This document shows, in pieces, positions 14,173 to 22,204 of a stretch of 23,192 nt of DNA. Numbering within the stretch: position 1 is the first letter of the stretch; each line of letters starts with the position of its first letter. A program made the position numbers and the translations under genes. Below the pieces are notes generated by a model. It had not been told where the DNA came from. It did no database searches and worked only from the letters and a program-made list of their open reading frames with translations. The stretch comes from Methyloceanibacter sp. (GTDB taxonomy: Bacteria > Pseudomonadota > Alphaproteobacteria > Rhizobiales > Methyloligellaceae), in the NCBI GenBank assembly GCA_016649675.1, contig JAENXG010000013.1:1-23192 (forward strand), in the 5' to 3' direction.

Positions 14173-15189
14173 CTAATAATGATCCTCGAAGCGCTTGGCG
14201 AGCTCCTCGATATTCTCTGGCGGCCAATCCGGCACTTCCATGCCGAGATGGAGCCCCATCGAGGCGAGGACCTCCTTGATCTCGTTCAGCGACTTGCGCC
14301 CGAAATTCGGCGTCCGCAGCATCTCGGCCTCGGTCTTCTGAATGAGATCGCCGATATAGACGATGTTGTCGTTCTTCAGGCAGTTGGCCGAGCGGACCGA
14401 GAGCTCGAGCTCGTCGACCTTCTTGAGCAGCGCGGCATTGAACACGAGCTCGGGCTGGCGCTCGAAGGTCGTCTCCTTCTTCGGTTCCTCGAAATTGACG
14501 AACACCGACAGCTGGTCCTGGACGATACGCGCGGCGAGCGCCACCGTGTCCTCAGGCCGCACTGAGCCGTCGGTCTCGATCTCCATGGTGAGCTTGTCGT
14601 AGTCGAGGATCTGGCCCTCGCGGGTGTTCTCGACGCGATAGGACACCTTGCGCACCGGGCTAAAAAGGGAGTCGACCGGAATGAAGCCGATCGGCGCGTC
14701 GTCAGGCCGGTTGCGCTCGGCCGGCACATAGCCCTTGCCGGTCGAGCTGGTGAATTCCATGCGGATCGCAGCGCCCTGGTCCAGCGTGCAGATGACGTGG
14801 TCCGGATTGAGGATCTCGATGTCCGCGCCGCCCTCGATGTCGCCGGCCTTGGCAACGCCTGGCCCTTCCTTCTTCAACACCATGCGCTTCACGCCATCGG
14901 CATGCTGCCGAAGCGCGATTTCCTTGATGTTGAGGACGATATTGGTCACGTCCTCGCGCACGCCGGGGATCGAGGAGAATTCGTGCAGCACGCCATCGAT
15001 ATGCACCGAGGTGATGGCGGCGCCTTGCAGCGACGACAGCAGCACGCGGCGGAGCGCATTGCCAAGGGTGAGCCCGAAGCCGCGCTCGAGCGGCTCGGCT
15101 ACGACCGTGGCAAAACGCTGCGGGTCGCGTCCCGAGGCGACGTTGAGCTTGGTGGGCTTGATGAGATCTTGCCAGTTCTTCTGCAGCAA
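14173..15189 (-). CDS. rpoA: DNA-directed RNA polymerase subunit alpha
   Basis: This is the alpha subunit that nucleates RNA polymerase assembly. The N-terminal domain shows LERGFGLTLGNALRRVLLSSLQGAA and HEFSSIPGVREDVT; the C-terminal DNA- and activator-binding domain shows LELSVRSANCLKNDNI and RTPNFGRKSLNEIKEVL. The frame is open to 15315. I choose TTG 15189 because it yields MLQKNWQDLIKP, the usual alphaproteobacterial N-terminus, gives 338 residues (the expected length), and has AAAGGG 8 bases upstream. ATG 15213 would add 8 residues and lacks a ribosome site. Lies between rpsK and rplQ. Confidence 0.96.
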   Translation of the reverse strand: MLQKNWQDLIKPTKLNVASGRDPQRFATVVAEPLERGFGLTLGNALRRVLLSSLQGAAITSVHIDGVLHEFSSIPGVREDVTNIVLNIKEIALRQHADGVKRMVLKKEGPGVAKAGDIEGGADIEILNPDHVICTLDQGAAIRMEFTSSTGKGYVPAERNRPDDAPIGFIPVDSLFSPVRKVSYRVENTREGQILDYDKLTMEIETDGSVRPEDTVALAARIVQDQLSVFVNFEEPKKETTFERQPELVFNAALLKKVDELELSVRSANCLKNDNIVYIGDLIQKTEAEMLRTPNFGRKSLNEIKEVLASMGLHLGMEVPDWPPENIEELAKRFEDHY

Positions 15190-15280
15190 TTGGTGAGCCC
15201 TTTCTTGGTCCATGAGCGGGGCTGCGTGCCCCAGCTTCCGAGAATCCTCGTGCAACATGTGAGGGTCAGCCCTGCCTTTC

Positions 15281-15670
15281 TTAGACGCGCCGGCGCTTGC
15301 GGGGCCGGCAACCATTATGGGGGATCGGCGTCACGTCGCGGATCGAGATGATATTGAAGCCGGCGGCCTGAAGCGCACGGAGCGCCGACTCGCGCCCCGA
15401 CCCTGGGCCCCTCACCTCAATCTCCAAATTCTTCATGCCGTGCTCCATCGCCTTCTTGCCGGCATCCTCGGCTGCCACCTGGGCAGCGTAGGGCGTCGAC
15501 TTGCGCGATCCCTTGAAGCCCATGGCGCCGGACGACGACCAGGAGATGGCGTTGCCTTGCGCGTCGGTGATGGTGATCATCGTGTTGTTAAAGCTCGCAT
15601 GCACATGGGCGACGCCCGAGGTGATGTTCTTCTTCTCGCGGCGACGAACCCGCGCCTTGTCCTTGGCCAT
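15281..15670 (-). CDS. rpsK: 30S ribosomal protein S11
   Basis: The 129-residue small-subunit platform protein has the family blocks GVAHVHASFNNTMITITD, GFKGSRKSTPYAAQVAAEDA and the C-terminal DVTPIPHNGCRPRKRRRV, which contacts 16S rRNA near the decoding region. It lies 65 bases downstream of rpsM and upstream of rpoA in the standard alpha-operon order. Confidence 0.98.
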   Translation of the reverse strand: MAKDKARVRRREKKNITSGVAHVHASFNNTMITITDAQGNAISWSSSGAMGFKGSRKSTPYAAQVAAEDAGKKAMEHGMKNLEIEVRGPGSGRESALRALQAAGFNIISIRDVTPIPHNGCRPRKRRRV

Positions 15671-15735
15671 GCTCTAATCCCGCATTTACGAGTTGACGCC
15701 GGCCGCAGAGACGGCCCGGCCACGCTTGGAGCTGT

Positions 15736-16104
15736 CTACTTTTTCTTGCCGGCGATCGGTTTGGCCGGGCCTTTGCGCGTGCGCGCATTGGTATGGGTTC
15801 TCTGACCGCGCACCGGCAACCCGCGGCGGTGCCGCAAGCCCCGGTAGCAGCCGAGATCCATCAACCGCTTGATATTCATGGAGACTTCGCGCCGGAGATC
15901 GCCTTCAACGGCATAATCCCGGTCGATGACCTCACGGATCTGGCTGACCTCCGATTCCGTCAGCTGGCTTACCCGCCGCTCCCCCGGGATGCTGACTTTC
16001 TCGCAGATCTGCTTGGCGAAGGTGTCGCCAATGCCATGGATATAAGTGAGGGCCACCGCGACCCGCTTATTGGTCGGGATATTCACACCTGCAATTCGGG
16101 CCAC
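15736..16104 (-). CDS. rpsM: 30S ribosomal protein S13, GTG start
   Basis: The 122-residue S13 sits in the small-subunit head. It reads (V/M)ARIAGVNIPTNKRVAVAL, YIHGIGDTFAKQICEKV, MDLGCYRGLRHRRGLPVRGQ and a basic tail KGPAKPIAGKKK. The family N-terminus falls on a GTG at 16104 with GAGGAG 7 bases upstream; the frame stays open to an ATG at 16170, but that would add 22 untypical residues. First gene of the rpsM-rpsK-rpoA-rplQ unit, behind a probable promoter. Confidence 0.97.
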   Translation of the reverse strand: MARIAGVNIPTNKRVAVALTYIHGIGDTFAKQICEKVSIPGERRVSQLTESEVSQIREVIDRDYAVEGDLRREVSMNIKRLMDLGCYRGLRHRRGLPVRGQRTHTNARTRKGPAKPIAGKKK

Positions 16105-16237
16105 GTAGTCGTCTCCTCGCGCACCGCTAACGTGCTGAAAGCTAAGCCGAAATAACCAATCGGAACACAACGAGACCGACCGCGGACAGGTTTTACCCCC
16201 GGGACCGGCCAGTCCATCGCTTCAATGCAGTGGGGCT

Positions 16238-16266
16238 TATGTAGCGATTCCGCTTGACAAGGTCAA
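16238..16266 (-). promoter_or_regulatory. sigma-70-type promoter for rpsM-rpsK-rpoA-rplQ
   Basis: Reading the minus strand, TTGACC (16266-16261) and TACATA (16243-16238) are spaced by exactly 17 bases in the 189-base gap between adk and rpsM. Transcription would start near 16231 and give a leader of about 125 bases before the rpsM GTG. This suggests the alpha block can be transcribed separately from the spc genes. Confidence 0.6.
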
Positions 16267-16293
16267 CCGCGGGTATTTGCCTGATTTTCGTCC

Positions 16294-16950
16294 TTAAGTG
16301 CCGGCGCTCTCGAGCGCCAGGTCGATTTCCTCCTGCACGGCGGCGATATCGGCCATGCCGTCCACCGCTCTCATCTTCCCCTGCCGAGTGTAGTAGTCGA
16401 TCAGGGGCTCGGTCTGGGCATGGTAGGCCTTGAGTCGCGAGCGCACCACCGCCTCGTTATCGTCCCGCCGCCGCACGAACTGCGTGCCCCCGCAGCGGTC
16501 GCACACGCCCGGCACCTTGGGCATCTTGTACAGGTCGTGATAGCCCTCGCCGCAATCCGCGCAAGCGAAGCGGCCGGCGATCCGCTCGACGAGCGCATCA
16601 TCGTCGACCTCCATCACGATCACTCGGTCCAGCTTCTTGCCGCGCGCTTTCAGCAGGCGGTCGAGCGCCTCGGCTTGGGCGATGGTGCGCGGGAAACCGT
16701 CCAGGATGAAGCCCTGCACGCTGCCATCGGCGTCGATGCGCTCGGCGATCAGCTTGATGACGAGCTCGTCAGGCACAAGCTCGCCACGCTCCATGACGTC
16801 GCCCGCCGTGCGGCCGAGCTCGGTTCCGGCGGCGACCGCGGCCCTGAGCATGTCCCCGGTGGAAAGCTTGACCAGCGAGCGGGAGTCTTCGAGCAGTTTG
16901 GCCTGTGTCCCCTTGCCCGCGCCGGGAGGGCCGAGCAGGACCAGGTTCAT
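16294..16950 (-). CDS. adk: adenylate kinase with zinc-type LID
   Basis: The enzyme interconverts ATP + AMP and 2 ADP. The P-loop is GPPGAGKGT at 7-15, the AMP-binding region includes LSTGDMLR, and GFILDGFPRT (80-89) and the RRDDNEAVVRSRL block are standard. The long LID carries four cysteines, C130-x2-C133 and C150-x2-C153, the arrangement that binds zinc in Gram-positive and many alphaproteobacterial enzymes. The 218-residue length fits a long-form kinase. Its ATG overlaps the secY stop as ATGA, indicating translational coupling. Confidence 0.97.
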   Translation of the reverse strand: MNLVLLGPPGAGKGTQAKLLEDSRSLVKLSTGDMLRAAVAAGTELGRTAGDVMERGELVPDELVIKLIAERIDADGSVQGFILDGFPRTIAQAEALDRLLKARGKKLDRVIVMEVDDDALVERIAGRFACADCGEGYHDLYKMPKVPGVCDRCGGTQFVRRRDDNEAVVRSRLKAYHAQTEPLIDYYTRQGKMRAVDGMADIAAVQEEIDLALESAGT

Positions 16951-18281
16951 CGCCGCCTCGCCCCTCTCAGCCGTGACCGCTTGATCAGCCCCTCATATTG
17001 ATGGGCGAGCAGATGGCTCTGCACCTGAGCGACGGTGTCCATGGTGACGCTCACCACGATCAAGAGCGAGGTGCCGCCAAAATAGAACGGCACGCCGGCA
17101 TAGGAGATGAGGATCTCTGGCAGCACGCAAACGGCAGCGAGGTAGATCGCGCCCACCGCCGTGATCCTGGTGAGCACATAGTCGATATATTCCGCCGTGC
17201 GCTCACCGGGCCTGATGCCGGGAAGGAAGCCGCCATATTTCTTCAGGTTGTCGGCAGTGTCCTTCGGATTGAAGACGACGGCCGTGTAGAAGAAGGCGAA
17301 GAAGATGATGAGCGCGATATAGATGATGACGTGGAGCGGCTGGCCCCGTCCGAGCATGGCGGTGACCGTGTTCAGCCACTCGGGGCCCTGGCCGGCCGAG
17401 AAGTTCGCTACCGTGATCGGCAGGAGCAACAACGAGGAGGCGAAGATCGGCGGGATCACGCCCGCGCTGTTGAGCTTGAGCGGCAGATGCGAGGCGTCGC
17501 CCTGGAACATGCGGTTGCCGACCTGGCGCTTCGGATATTGCACCAGCAGGCGCCGCTGCGCTCGCTCCATAAAGACGATGACGGCGATCACGACGATCGC
17601 CATGATTAGCAGCAGAATGATCAGCGTCGTCGACAGCGCGCCTTGCCTACCGAGCTCGAGCGTGCCCACGACGGCATGCGGCAGTTGCGCGACGATGCCG
17701 GCGAAGATGATGAGCGAGATGCCGTTGCCGACGCCGCGCGCCGTGATCTGCTCGCCGAGCCACATCAGGAACACGGTGCCGCCGACCAGCGTGATGGCGG
17801 TGGTGATGCGGAAGAACCAGCCGGGATCGAGCACGACATTGCCCGCGCCCTCAAGCCCGACCGCGATGCCGTAGCCTTGCAACGCGGCAAGCATCACCGT
17901 GCCGTAGCGGGTGTATTGGTTGATCTGGCGCCGTCCCTGCTCGCCCTCCTTCTTGAGCGCCTCGAGATGCGGCGAGACGGTGGTGAGCAGTTGCAGGATG
18001 ATCGATGCCGAGATGTACGGCATGATGTTGAGCGCGAAGATGGCCATGCGGCCGACGGCGCCGCCGGAGAACATGTTGAACATGCCGAGGATGCCGGACT
18101 GATTCTGCCGGAACACGTCGGCGAGCGCCTGCGGGTTGATGCCGGGAATGGGGATATAGGTGCCGAGCCGGTAGATGATGAGCGCGCCGAGGGTGAACCA
18201 AATGCGCTTCTTGAGCTCGTCGGCCTTGGCGAAGGCGGCGAAGTTGAGGTTGGAGACGAGCTGTTCTGCGGCAGAGACCAT
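16947..18281 (-). CDS. secY: Sec translocon channel subunit SecY
   Basis: SecY forms the protein-conducting channel in the inner membrane. The 444 residues hold ten hydrophobic helices, with GTYIPIPGIN in the first periplasmic loop (plug region), FSGGAVGRMAIFALNIMPYI, QGYGIAVGLE and the cytoplasmic loop QYPKRQVGNRMFQGDASHLP, LKLNSAGVIPPIFASSLLLLP-type helix 7 and the GIRPGERTAEYIDYVLTRIT loop. The start at ATG 18281 (MVSAAEQLVSNLNF) is preceded by a purine-rich GGGAAGAGAG; the open frame extends 50 codons further but that part is Arg/Pro-rich and lies opposite the end of rplO. Positioned between rplO and adk as is usual. Confidence 0.97.
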   Translation of the reverse strand: MVSAAEQLVSNLNFAAFAKADELKKRIWFTLGALIIYRLGTYIPIPGINPQALADVFRQNQSGILGMFNMFSGGAVGRMAIFALNIMPYISASIILQLLTTVSPHLEALKKEGEQGRRQINQYTRYGTVMLAALQGYGIAVGLEGAGNVVLDPGWFFRITTAITLVGGTVFLMWLGEQITARGVGNGISLIIFAGIVAQLPHAVVGTLELGRQGALSTTLIILLLIMAIVVIAVIVFMERAQRRLLVQYPKRQVGNRMFQGDASHLPLKLNSAGVIPPIFASSLLLLPITVANFSAGQGPEWLNTVTAMLGRGQPLHVIIYIALIIFFAFFYTAVVFNPKDTADNLKKYGGFLPGIRPGERTAEYIDYVLTRITAVGAIYLAAVCVLPEILISYAGVPFYFGGTSLLIVVSVTMDTVAQVQSHLLAHQYEGLIKRSRLRGARRR

Positions 18282-18348
18282 TGGCGCGCTCTCTTCCCTT
18301 ATCGAGGATCGCTGAGGGCGGCGGCCAGACCGCCTCGCGTCACTCGGA

Positions 18349-19119
18349 CTAGTCCTTCTTGGCGGGCTTCGCTTTTGGCTTCTTGGCCTCGCCCTGATCG
18401 GCCTTGGCCTTCTTCGGCTCGGCCGCTTCACCCTTTTCGGCCTTGGCCTCGCGTTTCGGCTTTTCGGCCTTGGCCTCTTCCGCCTCCGCCTTAGCGGGCT
18501 TGCCGTCTTGCCCTTCCACGGGCTGCTCGCCCGCCGCCTTGGCCGCCTCAGCCTTGGCAGCCTTGCCGCCCTTTGGTTCGGGCTTGGCCGAGGCCGCCGC
18601 GCGCTTGTCGGCGCGGCGTTTGGCTTTTATCGCATCGCCGGGAGGGGCTTCCCTGCCGGTGATGGATTTCAGCGAGACCGTCCCGCCTTTGGCCTCGACC
18701 GCCTTGATCGCGCTCGCCGAGGCGCCGGTCACCTCGAAGGCGAGCTTGGCGGTAATCTCGCCATGGCCGAGCAGGCGCACGCCGTCCTTGGGGCGCCGGA
18801 TCAGACCCGCGTCCTTCAGCGCCGTGACGGTGATCGGCTTCTTGCCGTCCAGCCGCCCGGAATCAACGGCCGCCTGAATGCGGCCGAGATTGACCTCGTT
18901 ATATTTCTTGGCGAAGATGTTGTTGAAGCCGCGCTTCGGCAACCGCCGATGCAGCGGCATCTGGCCGCCTTCGAAGCCCTTGATGGCGACGCCCGAGCGG
19001 GCCTTCTGGCCCTTGACGCCGCGGCCCGACGTCTTGCCGAGCCCTGAGCCGATGCCGCGGCCGAGCCGCTTCTTGGCCTTGGTCGCGCCCGGCAGGTCCC
19101 TGATCTCATTCAGTCGCAT
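18349..19119 (-). CDS. rplO: 50S ribosomal protein L15 with long Lys/Ala/Glu-rich C-terminal tail
   Basis: Residues 1 to about 157 are a normal L15: MRLNEIRDLPGATKAKKRLG, GRGIGSGLGKTSGRGVKGQK, FEGGQMPLHRRLPKRGFNN and the C-terminal LGHGEITAKLAFEV...VEAKGGTVSLKS part. The protein then continues for about 100 residues made almost entirely of Lys, Ala, Glu, Gly and Pro (blocks such as AKAEAAKAAGEQ, KAEKPKREAKAEKG, KKPKAKPAKKD), giving 256 residues against the usual ~150-160. The tail is in frame with the core and has a normal codon bias, so it is not an obvious frameshift. It is probably disordered and of mixed charge. ATG 19119 is preceded by AAGGGAAGAG. Confidence 0.95.
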   Translation of the reverse strand: MRLNEIRDLPGATKAKKRLGRGIGSGLGKTSGRGVKGQKARSGVAIKGFEGGQMPLHRRLPKRGFNNIFAKKYNEVNLGRIQAAVDSGRLDGKKPITVTALKDAGLIRRPKDGVRLLGHGEITAKLAFEVTGASASAIKAVEAKGGTVSLKSITGREAPPGDAIKAKRRADKRAAASAKPEPKGGKAAKAEAAKAAGEQPVEGQDGKPAKAEAEEAKAEKPKREAKAEKGEAAEPKKAKADQGEAKKPKAKPAKKD

Positions 19120-19129
19120 GGCTCTTCCC

Positions 19130-19339
19130 TTAAGCTCCCGCCTCGTCTTCGACGATGCGTACGAGGTGGCTGATCTTGGCGACCATGCCGCGCACCTGCG
19201 GGCTGTCGATCAACGTCCGCCGCTTGTGCATCTTGTTGAGGCCGAGCCCGATCAGCGTCGCGCGCTGAATACCGGGGCGCCGGATCGGGCTCCCGATCTG
19301 CTCCACGACGATCGTCTTCCGTTTTGCTGCATCGGCCAT
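19130..19339 (-). CDS. rpmD: 50S ribosomal protein L30
   Basis: The 69-residue protein has the L30 pattern TIVVEQIGSPIRRPGIQRAT, LIGLGLNKMHKRRTLIDSPQ and VRGMVAKISHLVRIVE. It lies between rpsE and rplO, 10 bases before the latter, and AAAGG precedes the ATG. Confidence 0.97.
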   Translation of the reverse strand: MADAAKRKTIVVEQIGSPIRRPGIQRATLIGLGLNKMHKRRTLIDSPQVRGMVAKISHLVRIVEDEAGA

Positions 19340-19372
19340 CTGGCTAATACCTTTGCTTGTCGAGGCTCACGC

Positions 19373-19951
19373 TTAGGCCTCGGCTTGGGCCGCGCTGTCG
19401 CCTGCACCGTCTCTCCGGCGCGATACGATCTCACTCACCTTCTTGCCGCGCCGCGCCGCCACCCCTCTTGGGCTATCCTCGTGACGCAGCGCGTCGAACG
19501 TGGCGCGCACCATGTTGTAGGGATTTGAGCTGCCGAGCGACTTGGCGACCACGTCCTGGATGCCGAGGGTCTCGAACACGGCGCGCATCGGACCACCGGC
19601 GATGATGCCGGTGCCGGGCGGCGCCGCCCTCAGCACGACCTTGCCGGCACCATGATGGCCCGTCACGTCGTGATGCAGCGTGCGGCCCTCGCGCAACGGC
19701 ACCTTGACCAGGTTGCGCTTCGCGGCTTCGGTCGCCTTGCGGATGGCCTCGGGCACCTCGCGCGCCTTGCCATGGCCGAAGCCAACGCGGCCCTTCTGGT
19801 CGCCGACCACGACCAGCGCGGCAAAGCCGAAGCGCCGGCCGCCCTTGACCACCTTGGCCACGCGATTGATATGGACGAGCTTGTCGACGAACTCGCTGTC
19901 GCGATCTTCGCGGTCTCTTCCTTGCGGGCCTCGGCCCCCTCTGCGATCCAT
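19373..19951 (-). CDS. rpsE: 30S ribosomal protein S5
   Basis: The 192-residue S5 contributes to translational accuracy. After a charged N-terminus it has VDKLVHINRVAKVVKGGRRF, ALVVVGDQKGRVGFGHGKAR, the second domain with RAAPPGTGIIAGGPMRAVFE and GSSNPYNMVRATFDAL, and a basic tail. ATG 19951 has GAGG about 9 bases upstream. It follows rplR by 12 bases. Confidence 0.97.
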   Translation of the reverse strand: MDRRGGRGPQGRDREDRDSEFVDKLVHINRVAKVVKGGRRFGFAALVVVGDQKGRVGFGHGKAREVPEAIRKATEAAKRNLVKVPLREGRTLHHDVTGHHGAGKVVLRAAPPGTGIIAGGPMRAVFETLGIQDVVAKSLGSSNPYNMVRATFDALRHEDSPRGVAARRGKKVSEIVSRRRDGAGDSAAQAEA

Positions 19952-19963
19952 GATCTCGATCCT

Positions 19964-20326
19964 CTAGAAATTCAAGCCCGCTTCGCGGGCAGCATCGGCG
20001 AGCGCCTTGACACGCCCATGAAAGAGATAGCCGCCGCGGTCGAACACGACGTCCTTGACGCCGGCTTTGAGCGCCCTCTCGGCAAGGAGCTTGCCGACGG
20101 CTTGGGCCGCCGCGAGATCGCTGCCCTTGGGCAGCGATCCTTTGAGGTCCTTGTCGAGGGTCGAAGCCGCGGCCATGGTTTTGCCGGCGGAATCATCGAT
20201 CAATTGAGCATAGATATGCTTGGAGGAGCGGAACACCGTTAGGCGCACCCGCCCATTCGCCGCACGCTTCAGCGTATGGCGGACCCGGCGCGAACGCCGA
20301 ATGAAGCTCTCATGTAATGCGCTCAT
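19964..20326 (-). CDS. rplR: 50S ribosomal protein L18
   Basis: The 120-residue L18 binds 5S rRNA. It begins MSALHESFIRRSRRVRHTLK and continues RLTVFRSSKHIYAQLIDDSA, AAAQAVGKLLAERALKAGVK and VVFDRGGYLFHGRVKALADA-AREAGLNF. The frame is open to 20383, but ATG 20326 matches the family start and length and lies 13 bases after the rplF stop. Confidence 0.97.
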   Translation of the reverse strand: MSALHESFIRRSRRVRHTLKRAANGRVRLTVFRSSKHIYAQLIDDSAGKTMAAASTLDKDLKGSLPKGSDLAAAQAVGKLLAERALKAGVKDVVFDRGGYLFHGRVKALADAAREAGLNF

Positions 20327-20339
20327 CTGTCTCGTCCCG

Positions 20340-20873
20340 CTACTTCTTCTTGCCTTCTTTGCGGAAGATGAACTCGCCCGCATATCTCACGCCCTTGCCC
20401 TTATAGGGCTCGGGCGGCCTGTAGTGCCTGATCTCGGCTGCGACCTGGCCGACCTTCTGCTTGTCGATGCCGGTCACCACGATCTGGGTCGGCTTCGGAC
20501 ATACCACCTGAATGCCTTGCGGAATGGGATAGGTGATGTCGTGGCTGTAGCCAAGCTGCAGTTGCAGATTGGGCCCTTGCACCGACGCCCTATATCCCAC
20601 ACCGGTGATCTCGAGCTTCTTGGTGAAGCCTTCGGTCACGCCGGCGATGAGGTTGGCGACCAACGTCCGCGACATGCCCCACATGGCACGCGCCTGCTTG
20701 GTGTCCTCGCGCATGGCGATCTCGATCTCGCCCTTGTCGAGCTTGGCGATGATGTCCTCGACCAGGACGTGCTTGAGCTCGCCCTTGGGACCTTTCACCT
20801 TGACCTCTTGGCCGTCCACCGCGGCCGTGACGCCGCCGGGAATTGCCACTGGTTTCTTGCCGATCCGCGACAT
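20340..20873 (-). CDS. rplF: 50S ribosomal protein L6
   Basis: The 177-residue L6 sits at the base of the large-subunit stalk. It has the start MSRIGKKPVAIPGGVTA, the KVKGPKGEL block, the central LVANLIAGVTEGFTKKLEIT-GVGYRA and the C-terminal signature PEPYKGKGVRYAGEFIFRKE. AAGG precedes the ATG at 20873; it follows rpsH by 30 bases. Confidence 0.97.
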   Translation of the reverse strand: MSRIGKKPVAIPGGVTAAVDGQEVKVKGPKGELKHVLVEDIIAKLDKGEIEIAMREDTKQARAMWGMSRTLVANLIAGVTEGFTKKLEITGVGYRASVQGPNLQLQLGYSHDITYPIPQGIQVVCPKPTQIVVTGIDKQKVGQVAAEIRHYRPPEPYKGKGVRYAGEFIFRKEGKKK

Positions 20874-20903
20874 GGGTCAAACCTTCGTTCGAATGTGCTG
20901 CGC

Positions 20904-21302
20904 TTAGAACACGCTGCAGAGAATTTCGCCGCCGACATTCTCGGTGCGCGCACGGGAGTCCGACATGACGCCCTTCGGCGTCGAGAGTATGGCAACGCCG
21001 AGGCCGTTGGCGACCGTCGGCAGGTCCTTGACCGATGAATACACCCGCCGGCCCGGCGTCGACACCCGCTTGATGTCCTTGATCACCGGCTCGCCGTCGA
21101 AATATTTGAGCTCGATCTCGAACTCGGCCTTCCCGCCGGTATAGTCGACGCGCGCATAGCCGCGGATATAGCCCTCCTCGGCAAGCACATCGAGCACGTG
21201 CTCCCTGAGCTTCGAGGCCGGCGTGGTCACCTTGGCCTTGTAGCGCATCTGCGCGTTGCGGATGCGGGTCAGCATGTCACCTAGCGGATCGTTAATGCTC
21301 AT
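20904..21302 (-). CDS. rpsH: 30S ribosomal protein S8
   Basis: The 132-residue S8 binds the central domain of 16S rRNA. Family blocks are NDPLGDMLTRIRNAQMRYKA, LDVLAEEGYIRGY, RVSTPGRRVYSSVKDLPTVA-NGLGVAILSTPKGVMSD and the final GGEILCSVF. AAGGA lies 7 bases before ATG 21302. In E. coli S8 represses the spc operon by binding near rplE; no such site could be confirmed here by eye. Confidence 0.97.
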   Translation of the reverse strand: MSINDPLGDMLTRIRNAQMRYKAKVTTPASKLREHVLDVLAEEGYIRGYARVDYTGGKAEFEIELKYFDGEPVIKDIKRVSTPGRRVYSSVKDLPTVANGLGVAILSTPKGVMSDSRARTENVGGEILCSVF

Positions 21303-21311
21303 CGATCGTCC

Positions 21312-21617
21312 TTACCAGCTCGACTTGACCATGCCGGGGATCAATCCCTGGCTTCCAAGCTCACGCAGCGCGATGCGCGACATGCGGAGCTTGCGGTAGT
21401 AGCCGCGGGGGCGGCCGGTGAGATCGCAACGGTTGCGGATGCGCGTCGGCGAGGAGTTGCGCGGCAGCTCCGCGAGCTTGAGCCTCGCGGCGAAGCGGTC
21501 CTCGGGCGGCAGCGCGCGGTCGGCGGCGATCGCCTTGAGCCGCGTCCGCTGCGGCTTGAACTTCTTGGCGAGGCGCTTCCGCTTGTTGTTACGCTCGATC
21601 ATGCTCGTCTTTGCCAT
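21312..21617 (-). CDS. rpsN: 30S ribosomal protein S14, zinc-free type
   Basis: The 101-residue S14 is the long form without the CxxC...CxxC zinc site. It has NNKRKRLAKKF near the start, RNRCDLTGRPRGYYRKLRMS and the end LRELGSQGLIPGMVKSSW. An AGGAGG lies 7 bases before ATG 21617. It sits in its classical place between rplE and rpsH. Confidence 0.97.
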   Translation of the reverse strand: MAKTSMIERNNKRKRLAKKFKPQRTRLKAIAADRALPPEDRFAARLKLAELPRNSSPTRIRNRCDLTGRPRGYYRKLRMSRIALRELGSQGLIPGMVKSSW

Positions 21618-21646
21618 TCACGTCCTCCTGTCGCGGCTAAGCGCTC

Positions 21647-22204
21647 TTAGCTGCGAAACGGAAAATTCAAGCCTGCCAGCAACGCGCGCGCCTCGTCGTC
21701 GGTGGGCGCCGTCGTGCAGACGATGATGTCCATGCCGAGCACATCCTCGACTTTGTCGTAATCGATCTCGGGAAAGATGATGTGCTCTTTCAGCCCGAGC
21801 GAATAATTGCCTCGACCATCAAAACTTTTTGGATTTAGTCCACGGAAGTCGCGGACCCGCGGCAGAGCGATGTTCACGAGGCGGTCGACGAACTCGTACA
21901 TGCGGTTCTGGCGCAAGGTGACCTTGGCGCCGATAGGCATGCCTTCGCGCAGCTTGAAGGTCGCGATCGACTTCCGCGCCCGCGTGATCACGGGCTTCTG
22001 CCCGGCGATCAGGCCGAGATCGGCGGCCGCCGCCGTCACCTTCTTGGAATCGTTGATGCCCTCGCCCACGCCCATGTTCAAGACCACCTTGTCGAGCCGG
22101 GGCACTTGCATCCGGTTCGCGTAGCCGAACTCCTTGGTGAGCTCGTCCCTGAGCACGTCGTGATAGTGCTGCTTGAGACGGGGGGTATAGGCCTGATCAG
22201 CCAT
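21647..22204 (-). CDS. rplE: 50S ribosomal protein L5
   Basis: The 185-residue L5 binds 5S rRNA and contacts the P-site tRNA. It shows VPRLDKVVLNMGVGEG, GQKPVITRARKSIATFKLRE, MPIGAKVTLR, YEFVDRLVNIALPRVRDFRG and the closing TDDEARALLAGLNFPF. ATG 22204 is chosen over an open frame reaching 22249 because it gives the family start and the standard length; GGGAGAGA lies upstream. The first bases overlap the rplX stop by 8 bases. Confidence 0.97.
   Translation of the reverse strand: MADQAYTPRLKQHYHDVLRDELTKEFGYANRMQVPRLDKVVLNMGVGEGINDSKKVTAAAADLGLIAGQKPVITRARKSIATFKLREGMPIGAKVTLRQNRMYEFVDRLVNIALPRVRDFRGLNPKSFDGRGNYSLGLKEHIIFPEIDYDKVEDVLGMDIIVCTTAPTDDEARALLAGLNFPFRS

Noticed and set aside
17643..18494. 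A 283-codon plus-strand frame opposite secY and rplO
   Set aside because: Both opposing genes are certain and this frame has the Arg/His/Asp-rich composition of a shadow.
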